From an uncultured Lachnospiraceae bacterium (lineage in GTDB: Bacteria > Bacillota_A > Clostridia > Lachnospirales > Lachnospiraceae): a stretch of 20,021 nucleotides of DNA. Positions 14,541 to 20,021 of this stretch are shown here, in pieces (within the stretch, counting starts at the first letter, position 1; the number at the start of each line of letters is the position of its first letter). The stretch spans positions 1-20,021 of the forward strand of contig CAMWMM010000028.1 in assembly GCA_947175285.1 (NCBI GenBank), written 5' to 3'. The position numbers and the translations under genes were made by a program. The notes beneath the pieces are model-generated. The model was not told the DNA's origin. It searched no databases and worked only from the letters and a program-made list of their open reading frames with translations.

Positions 14541-15680
14541 ATGGTAAAATTTCAGGACAACACAGTTCGAGACGGAATGCAGCAACACAATGTTAATAAG
14601 AACTTCCGAACCAAACTTAGTGTTTTTGAACTTATAGGACAATCGAATGTTGATTCAGTTGAGATTGGTATGTGTGCCTCAGAAGATGATTACACAATGA
14701 TTTGTGAAGAAGCGAAAAAACTAAGCAATGATCAGGAAGTAGTCGTACTGACAAGACTTGTTAAACAGGATATTGATATTACAGCAAGGCTAAAGAAAAA
14801 AGTAAACCAATTAACAATCAAGCTGTTAGTTCCCATATCTGATCTGCATATTGAGAAAAAATTGGGACTTACTCGTGAAAGCATGAAATCTAAGCTGGAA
14901 AATTGTCTGAACTATTTGCAGCAGCTAAATATCCGAACAGATATATGCTTTGAAGATGCAACACGGGCAGACAAACTTTATTTCATGGAAGTCTTGCGGC
15001 TATGTAATAAATATCCCGTACATTTGGTAACAATCGCAGATACCGTCGGCTGTATGGTTCCAGAAGAATTTGGAGCTTATATCAGAGAGATAAAAGAAAA
15101 CGGATACAATTTTGGAATAAGCGTACATTGCCATAATGATTTAGGGTTAGCTACAGCCAATTCCATTGCCGGAGTATTAAATGGAGCTGAACAAGTTGAA
15201 ACTACATTTCTTGGAATTGGCGAAAGAGCCGGAAATACATCAATAGAAGAGGTCAGCTACATTCTATATAAAAAATACGGAATAAAATCCAACATTAACT
15301 TCAAAGATATTATTTTGTTAGCTAACAAAATATCGGAAATTCTAGAATTTCCGATAGCCGCAACAAAGCCAATCATTGGGGATAATGTTTTTATCCATGA
15401 ATCCGGCATACATCAGGACGGCATGATGAAAGATTGCAATATGTATCAATTTGTCCAGCCGGAAGAGTTTGGAACACAAATAAAGCCTTTGGATCTCAAT
15501 ATAAGCGGCATATCAAGTTCTAAGATATTATCCAGCAGAATATCAAAAGAATTTGGAAACTTAGCCGACACGAAAGAGATTGTAAATTTTTACAGAAAAG
15601 CCTCTAAAATTATCAATCACATAACATTAGAAGAAGCCTGCGACTTGTACAAATTTATTAACCTTTTACAGACAACCTAA
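14541..15680 (+). CDS. Homocitrate / 2-isopropylmalate synthase-like enzyme without regulatory domain
   Basis: A 379-aa DRE-TIM metallolyase that should condense acetyl-CoA (or another acyl-CoA) with a 2-oxoacid. The metal and substrate residues are visible: R10-D11 in DNTVRDGMQQ, the HxH pair H196/H198 in VHCHNDLGLATAN, and GIGERAGN (225-232). HESGIHQDG (286-294) is of the homocitrate/isopropylmalate synthase type. The family's usual RDGEQ is RDGMQ here. At 379 aa it lacks the C-terminal allosteric LeuA dimer domain, as homocitrate synthases do, so feedback control by leucine is not expected. AAAGGAGG before the ATG gives a strong start. It is first in the operon, and no LeuB, LeuC or LeuD homologue follows, so a role in ordinary leucine synthesis is unlikely. 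Confidence 0.85.
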   Translation: MVKFQDNTVRDGMQQHNVNKNFRTKLSVFELIGQSNVDSVEIGMCASEDDYTMICEEAKKLSNDQEVVVLTRLVKQDIDITARLKKKVNQLTIKLLVPISDLHIEKKLGLTRESMKSKLENCLNYLQQLNIRTDICFEDATRADKLYFMEVLRLCNKYPVHLVTIADTVGCMVPEEFGAYIREIKENGYNFGISVHCHNDLGLATANSIAGVLNGAEQVETTFLGIGERAGNTSIEEVSYILYKKYGIKSNINFKDIILLANKISEILEFPIAATKPIIGDNVFIHESGIHQDGMMKDCNMYQFVQPEEFGTQIKPLDLNISGISSSKILSSRISKEFGNLADTKEIVNFYRKASKIINHITLEEACDLYKFINLLQTT

Positions 15681-15702
15681 CATTCAAGAAAGGAAACTCA
15701 AT

Positions 15703-16353
15703 ATGAAAATAGTAACAAAATTAGAAAATGACATCACAGATATTTTAGCTCACATGAAAGACAACAATCCTATTGTCATACCCACAGACACAAACTATAA
15801 TCTTGCATGTTTCCCAACTTCGGAGGAAGCCATTGATAAAATCTTTACATATAAGCAAAGACCGAAGGATAAACCTCTGTCATTATTTTTCCTTGATCCG
15901 GCAGATTGGAAGAAATATGGAGTATGCAAAAATGAGCAGCTTATGGAGTTGTTGGTCACACGCTTTTTACCGGGACCGTTTAATATCATTGTTGATAAAA
16001 AGGATACGAAATACGATTATATGCTGAATGGTGTTGACTCTATTGCATTAGGCTGTATTTCAAATCCTACATGGCGGAAATTCATGGAGTATTTAGACGG
16101 AAATCCTATTGCAATAACATCTGCAAACATATCCGGAACCGTTGATGATATGTTAGTGACAAAAGAAATTGCCGTATCACAACTGGGCAATTGTGTAAAG
16201 TATTTTATTGAATCCGAGCAGCCGATTAAGACCTCAAAATCAAGTACCATCGTACTTCTTAAAGAAAATGGCATAAAAATCTGTAGAGAAGGCGATATTG
16301 ACAGGTCAACATTAGAAAATATGTTATGCAAGGAGGGATATGAAGTTGAATAG
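15703..16353 (+). CDS. Sua5/YrdC/YciO-fold protein, divergent
   Basis: A 216-aa protein of the YrdC fold. Family members join threonine, bicarbonate and ATP into threonylcarbamoyl-AMP for tRNA modification, or act on carbamoyl-AMP in maturation and antibiotic enzymes. VIPTDTNYNLAC (25-36), YKQRPKDKPLSLF (50-62), LPGPF (89-93) and ITSANISG (138-145) are the family signatures. At the segment that normally reads like GVRVPSHP it has ALGCISNP: Gly117 replaces a conserved arginine and Ile119 a proline. It has no Sua5 C-terminal domain. Its place inside a metabolic operon, together with these changes, suggests a dedicated role rather than housekeeping tRNA modification. AAGGAAA precedes the ATG by about 8 nt; it is 22 nt after the synthase. 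Confidence 0.85.
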   Translation: MKIVTKLENDITDILAHMKDNNPIVIPTDTNYNLACFPTSEEAIDKIFTYKQRPKDKPLSLFFLDPADWKKYGVCKNEQLMELLVTRFLPGPFNIIVDKKDTKYDYMLNGVDSIALGCISNPTWRKFMEYLDGNPIAITSANISGTVDDMLVTKEIAVSQLGNCVKYFIESEQPIKTSKSSTIVLLKENGIKICREGDIDRSTLENMLCKEGYEVE

Positions 16354-17479
16354 CCACATTAAATCACAAATATCATTGTACCGCATTTTTTCAAGAGCAT
16401 ACTTTCATTTGCCGTTTATGGTAATTTATTTGTCTAAAATCGGTTTCAGCCTCATTACCATTGAGATTATTATGGCAGTATATGGAATTGCAGTTTTTGC
16501 ATATACAAAGTTTCCAACCAGCTTAAAACCGAACTATCGCTTTTCGTGTAAATATGTTCTGCTTATAAGCGAGATCTTTAAATGTATAGGTCTGATACTT
16601 GTTGTATTAACACAGAGTTTTGTAGGAATATGCATAGCACAAATATTTCTAGGATTTGGTTATGGAATTGCAGCAGGGTGTGACACCCGAATAATCAATC
16701 ATCATATTGATGACGGCGGGAAATTTCAGTCACGCAGTAATAGCTTAATGTTTGCCGCATTGCTTGTCGCCGGACTTTTAGGGAGCGTTCTATTCAATAT
16801 AGACATTCGCCTGCCTTTCATCGCAAGCGCTCTCGCAGATATTATCACAGGTATTGTATGTATGACATTGCCTAATGAACCGGGAAAAATGGAAACAGTC
16901 AACAAAAAAGGAACAAATGCAAAACTTACCTATCAAGAGAAAAGCCTTGTTTGCACTTATTGCCTTACCAGAGGTATTATTTTAACATTTTTTACTGGTT
17001 TTCTCCCTTATCATTTATTTATTGATATGAATATTCCGGTATACGGTTTTATCGCCATACTAACCAGCTACACCTTTTTGGGAAATATATCTTCAAACTT
17101 CATAGCCGGAAGATTAAAAAAGGAATATGCAGTACGAATCATGAATATCTGCCTACTGCTATCACTTATCATGTATTTCTCAAGCAATCTGATAATGATT
17201 GTTGCCGCAACCGTATTGTTAGGATTAACTTCTGGAGCCACACGCCCTATATGTTTAAACGGATTGCGTGATAATGGTTCAAATGTGGCTCTGGTATCAA
17301 ATAAAATGGAAGGCATCTACTCTATAATAAATATTATACTGCTTATACTGGGCGGAATATTATATTATGCCTATGGTTTTGTATATATGCATTTGCTCTT
17401 AGCATTTGTGTTTATAATTTATATCCTATTACATTTATATTTCAAGAAAAGGAGTGACGAATATGAAAATCAAAGTTGA
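16340..17479 (+). CDS. MFS transporter
   Basis: A 379-aa integral membrane protein with about 12 hydrophobic segments. Examples are YFHLPFMVIYLSKIGFSLIT at the N-terminus, GLILVVLTQSFVGICIAQIF and the closing LLLAFVFIIYILLHLYF. It looks like a major facilitator drug or metabolite transporter, and probably exports (or imports) the product or substrate of the operon. It overlaps the Sua5-like gene by 14 nt, with AAGGAGGG 3-9 nt upstream of the ATG, and is itself overlapped by the PEBP gene, so the last three genes are translationally linked. A positive-rich loop near the middle (KMETVNKKGTNAK) fits the cytoplasmic 6-7 loop. The substrate cannot be read from sequence. Confidence 0.85.
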   Translation: MKLNSHIKSQISLYRIFSRAYFHLPFMVIYLSKIGFSLITIEIIMAVYGIAVFAYTKFPTSLKPNYRFSCKYVLLISEIFKCIGLILVVLTQSFVGICIAQIFLGFGYGIAAGCDTRIINHHIDDGGKFQSRSNSLMFAALLVAGLLGSVLFNIDIRLPFIASALADIITGIVCMTLPNEPGKMETVNKKGTNAKLTYQEKSLVCTYCLTRGIILTFFTGFLPYHLFIDMNIPVYGFIAILTSYTFLGNISSNFIAGRLKKEYAVRIMNICLLLSLIMYFSSNLIMIVAATVLLGLTSGATRPICLNGLRDNGSNVALVSNKMEGIYSIINIILLILGGILYYAYGFVYMHLLLAFVFIIYILLHLYFKKRSDEYENQS

Positions 17480-17975
17480 AACAGAAAACGGATACCTGCC
17501 AAAAAAGTATTCAAAGCACGCTGAGGAAAAGGATAAGTATAAGGGCAACCCCAAAATATCTTTTCCGATTACTTTTGAGGAAGTTCCGAGCGGAACCAAA
17601 TCGTTTGCCCTGACATTAATTGATTTTGATGCCGTAGGAGTATGCGGTTTCCCGTGGATTCATTGGATCGCATGTGACATATCCAGCGAAATAGGCGAAC
17701 TTCCCGAAAATATAAGCGCAGATAATACTTTGAATATAGTTCAGGGAAAAAATAGCTTTGCCTCTGACTTTGTTGGAGAAACCGATCCACAAATTATATA
17801 CGGATATGTCGGTCCCACTCCACCGGACAAAGATCACAAATACACTCTCGATATATATGCTTTGGATTGTACTTCTTTGTCTTTAGCTGCAGGTTTTTCA
17901 TTAAATGAATTATTTGACAAAATGGAGAACCATATTTTAGCTAAGAATACACTTGTCCTTAAAGGTCAATGTTAG
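17463..17975 (+). CDS. PEBP / YbhB-YbcL family protein
   Basis: A 170-aa cytoplasmic protein of the phosphatidylethanolamine-binding (Raf-kinase-inhibitor-like) fold. The start at 17463 is preferred: AGGAG lies 8 nt upstream and an in-frame GTG 9 nt earlier overlaps it. The ligand-pocket motifs are present. FALTLIDFDAVGVCGFPWIH corresponds to the family's D-x-D-A...HW strand, and IIYGYVGPTPPDKDHKYTLD to its GY-GP-PP-H-Y loop. Bacterial members bind small phosphorylated or carboxylated ligands, with no agreed enzymatic role. It overlaps the MFS gene by 17 nt and ends the operon. It may bind the pathway metabolite or protect the cell from it. Confidence 0.85.
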   Translation: MKIKVETENGYLPKKYSKHAEEKDKYKGNPKISFPITFEEVPSGTKSFALTLIDFDAVGVCGFPWIHWIACDISSEIGELPENISADNTLNIVQGKNSFASDFVGETDPQIIYGYVGPTPPDKDHKYTLDIYALDCTSLSLAAGFSLNELFDKMENHILAKNTLVLKGQC

Positions 17976-18011
17976 ACTAGGAATTTAATTATCATTTAAC
18001 AGTTCATAAAG

Positions 18012-18049
18012 GACAGTCTGAACTGCTTCATAATTCAGACTGTCTTTTT
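18012..18049 (+). terminator. Terminator of the synthase operon
   Basis: GACAGTCTGAA (18012-18022) pairs perfectly with TTCAGACTGTC (18034-18044) around an 11-nt loop and is followed by TTTTT. It is a textbook intrinsic terminator 37 nt past the PEBP stop. Confidence 0.9.
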
Positions 18050-18167
18050 GAAATATTTTTGTTGGTCTTATATTTTAAAATGTCCATGATTACTAATACA
18101 GCATCTTATAAAACAGAATCAATACTCATTACGAAAAACGAAACTTTTGAACATAAAACAGACACCA

Positions 18168-18209
18168 AAACAGTTTTACCACACTTATATGGTAAAACTG
18201 CTCTTTTTA
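18168..18209. terminator. Bidirectional terminator
   Basis: CAGTTTTACCA (18171-18181) pairs perfectly with TGGTAAAACTG (18190-18200). TCTTTTT follows on the plus strand, and TTTT on the minus strand. It ends the leftward 71-aa gene (stop at 18235) and may back up the operon terminator upstream. Between 18050 and 18165 I see no gene. Confidence 0.75.
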
Positions 18210-18234
18210 AATTACTATGCTATTATTACTCTGC

Positions 18235-18450
18235 CTATCCTCTCGCAGCCTTCATTGATAAAACTGCAATAAATTCTTCCGGGCTTGGCAGCCGCCCTGA
18301 TCCAAAAAGACTATCCCACCTCGGTCTTGTTTCCTTGTTCAAGAAACCAATCATAATAGCTTCCTCCATTTCCTCTCTAATTTCACTTTCACTTTTTCCT
18401 TCTCTTTTAGCAATTTTCTTAATTGCCTCTTTAGCAGCTCTCTTATTCAT
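18235..18450 (-). CDS. Uncharacterised 71-aa helical protein
   Basis: A small, highly charged cytoplasmic protein starting MNKRAAKEAIKKIAKREGKS and ending LPSPEEFIAVLSMKAARG. The pattern of basic helix, ESEIREEMEEAI helix, and a final TPEE/SPEEFI-type helix resembles a family of short Clostridial proteins of unknown function. I cannot name it firmly. AAGGAAAA lies 5 nt before the ATG. It diverges from the XRE regulator at 18591, has its own promoter and terminator, and could be a target of that regulator. Confidence 0.65.
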   Translation of the reverse strand: MNKRAAKEAIKKIAKREGKSESEIREEMEEAIMIGFLNKETRPRWDSLFGSGRLPSPEEFIAVLSMKAARG

Positions 18451-18511
18451 TCGTCTTTTCCTTTCTGGTAGTATAACTTCTTATCCATAATTTCCTATAA
18501 CTGATATGTTA

Positions 18512-18541
18512 ATTTTAACTAATGTATACTTAATTAGTCAA
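18512..18541 (-). promoter_or_regulatory. Promoter and dyad between 71-aa gene and XRE gene
   Basis: On the minus strand TTGACT (18536-18541), 18 nt and TAAAAT (18512-18517) form a promoter for the 71-aa gene. An inverted repeat ACTAAT-N9-ATTAGT (18518-18538) fills the spacer and touches the -35 box. That is a good place for a repressor, and the adjacent XRE protein is the natural candidate. Confidence 0.5.
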
Positions 18542-18590
18542 ACTTTTTGCGTCTTCTTTTTATGACACTTTTCGACAGGGAGGTACAAAA

Positions 18591-18815
18591 TTGAGTCAAA
18601 ACGGAAGTATCAAAATTCACTTAGGCGAGCTACTTAAAGAATCTGGTTTAAGCAAAAACAAATTCTGCCAAAAAGCAGAAATTCAACGCTCTCAGCTAAA
18701 TGGATATATCAATAATACCATTACACGACTGGATACAGAAGTGCTTGTGCGAATATGCAGGACATTAAATTGCTCCATTGCTGATCTATTGGAGTATATC
18801 CCACCTGCTGAATAA
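18591..18815 (+). CDS. XRE (Cro/CI-type) helix-turn-helix regulator
   Basis: A 74-aa single-domain DNA-binding protein. The start is TTG at 18591, supported by AGGGAGG 7 nt upstream. The XRE fold is clear: IKIHLGELLKESGLSKNKFC, QKAEIQRSQLNGYINNT (recognition helix), then LDTEVLVRICRTLNCSIADL with the typical final LLEYIP. It has no effector domain, so it probably represses by dimer binding. It diverges from the 71-aa gene across 140 bp carrying a dyad, and is followed at once by its own terminator. Confidence 0.88.
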   Translation: MSQNGSIKIHLGELLKESGLSKNKFCQKAEIQRSQLNGYINNTITRLDTEVLVRICRTLNCSIADLLEYIPPAE

Positions 18816-18820
18816 TAGAA

Positions 18821-18862
18821 AGCACAGACTGAAATCAACCAGTATTTCAGACTGTGCTTTTT
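18821..18862 (+). terminator. Terminator of the XRE gene
   Basis: AGCACAGACTGAAAT (18821-18835) pairs with ATTTCAGACTGTGCT (18844-18858) over 15 bases with one mismatch, then TTTTT. It starts 5 nt past the XRE stop codon and is also placed to stop leftward transcription from the other side less well. Confidence 0.85.
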
Positions 18863-18908
18863 AACACTACTGATATATTGAATTTTTATCACAAAATAGA
18901 GCTTGCAT

Positions 18909-20021
18909 TTAAACATATTTGTTGGCTTGCCTATAATAAAAATCTGCATATAATCCATTTAATTCCAGTAATTGATGTGGTGTTCCTGACTCAATTATTT
19001 TTCCATTTTCCAAAACTAATATTTTATCAACAAAGTTTAAACTAGAAAGTCTATGTGTTACAATTATTCCACTTTTGCCCTTTATCATTTTTTCAAATGC
19101 TATCAATATTTTATCCTCAGATACAGGATCTAATGCTGATGACGGCTCATCCAAAAGATAAAAGATTTTCTTGCCAAAAAAAGAACGTGCTAATGCTATT
19201 TTTTGCCATTGTCCTGTTGAAAACTCTACACCATTCTCATAAAATCTTTTTGTTAGCTGTGCATCCAAATCATTGTTTATTTTTTTCAATATACTTTTAC
19301 ATCCAGAATTATCTATTGCATTCTCTATCATATCTATATTCTCAGCAAGTTCTAATTCTGAAATTATAATATTTTCTTTAAAAGACAGGCTATACCTGCA
19401 AAAATCCTGAAACATTATTCCGATTTTCTTTCTTATTTCAGATATATTATATTCCTTATAGTCTATACCATTTAATAATATTCTGCCCTCTGACGGCTCA
19501 TATAAACCAAGCAGCAATTTTATAATGGTACTTTTTCCAGAACCATTCCTGCCTACAAGACCTACCACTTCATTATTTTTAATTGTAAAATTACAGTCCT
19601 TAAGTATGTAATTATTCTTTTCGGGATATTTAAACCATACATTTTCAAAAGTAATTTCATATGGTTCTAGCAATCTAGTTTCACTTAAATTATCCGAACA
19701 GTCAAATTCTAATAACTCACGTACATACATTAATTCATTTAATGCATATATTAAGCTAGAGCCTCCAAATACAAGACCGTCACATGCATTTTTAAGTTCT
19801 TGAATTATAGAATAGTAATAAATTACATCCCCTAATAATACTTTTTTCATTAGAAACTTGTATATTAATGTAAGCATCAGAATACATTCTGATAACGCCA
19901 AAAAAAATATGGAACACAATTAAATATTAACTATTTTTTTAGATAATTTTTCTCTCTACTTATACCATTTTTTCCATATCACTAAATATTTATTTATAAA
20001 AAAGTCGGCATAATCAAATAT
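18909..20021 (-). pseudogene. ABC exporter with intact ATPase domain and two in-frame stops
   Basis: The C-terminal part is a complete ABC nucleotide-binding domain: Walker A GRNGSGKST, Q-loop MFQDFCRYSLSF, signature FSTGQWQKIALAR (a variant of LSGGQ), Walker B IFYLLDEPSSALD and switch VTHRLSS. It is fused to the end of a membrane domain (FLALSECILMLTLIYKFLMK...), as in peptide or drug half-exporters. The frame stays exporter-like to the window edge (FDYADFFINKYLVIWKKWYK) but is broken by TAG at 19956-19958 and TAA at 19920-19922, both in frame. From a TTG at 19919 only about 336 residues could be made, without a usable membrane domain. Either the gene is decaying or one stop is an error or is read through. 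The rest lies right of the window. Confidence 0.75.

Noticed and set aside
18059..18490. Plus-strand open frame of 143 codons
   Set aside because: Runs through a bidirectional terminator and opposite the 71-aa gene that has a good ribosome binding site.
1..20021. CRISPR array, tRNA or rRNA genes
   Set aside because: No regularly spaced repeats and no tRNA- or rRNA-like sequence was recognised on either strand.

Overview
The window looks like chromosome of a low-GC, Gram-positive, gut-type Clostridia, most likely Lachnospiraceae. This rests on strong AGGAGG-type ribosome binding sites, lipobox and Sec signals of Firmicutes type, several LysR regulators, and a module of three large serine recombinases typical of integrative elements in this group. 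No rRNA, tRNA or CRISPR array was seen. Taxonomy is an inference from gene style only.

Region 1 (1-4640) is a redox-metabolism block. A minus-strand run SDR oxidoreductase > FMN reductase-type flavoprotein > aldo/keto reductase (cut by the window edge) diverges from a plus-strand LysR regulator. A long hairpin terminator separates that LysR gene from a convergent minus-strand DUF362 lipoprotein. The lipoprotein lies just downstream of a flavodoxin gene that has lost its N-terminal half but kept a good promoter.

Region 2 (about 4640-12080) is visibly richer in GC and has mobile-element character. It holds a 132-aa protein of unknown function, three consecutive large serine recombinases, a DUF6870-type small protein, a MazF/PemK toxin-type protein, and a small resolvase-fold protein without recombinase catalytic residues. 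A cluster of three hairpins lies upstream. No relaxase, conjugation or replication gene is visible, so this is either one end of a larger element or a decayed remnant. The exact ends could not be placed.

Region 3 (about 12080-18050) is AT-rich. A minus-strand pair encodes a secreted protein with a dockerin-like calcium loop and a 145-aa partner, behind a promoter carrying two direct repeats of a LytTR-like type. Next comes a LysR regulator divergent from a compact plus-strand operon: a homocitrate/isopropylmalate-synthase-like enzyme lacking the regulatory domain, a divergent Sua5/YrdC-fold protein, an MFS transporter and a PEBP (YbhB/YbcL) protein. The last three genes are overlapping or nearly so, and a strong terminator ends the unit. 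This is the best candidate here for an undescribed small-molecule pathway with its own exporter and regulator.

Region 4 (18050-20021) has a 71-aa minus-strand protein divergent from a TTG-started XRE-type regulator, then an ABC exporter whose nucleotide-binding domain is intact but whose membrane part is interrupted by two in-frame stop codons. Similar hairpin terminators with a CAGTCTGAA-type arm recur through regions 3 and 4.
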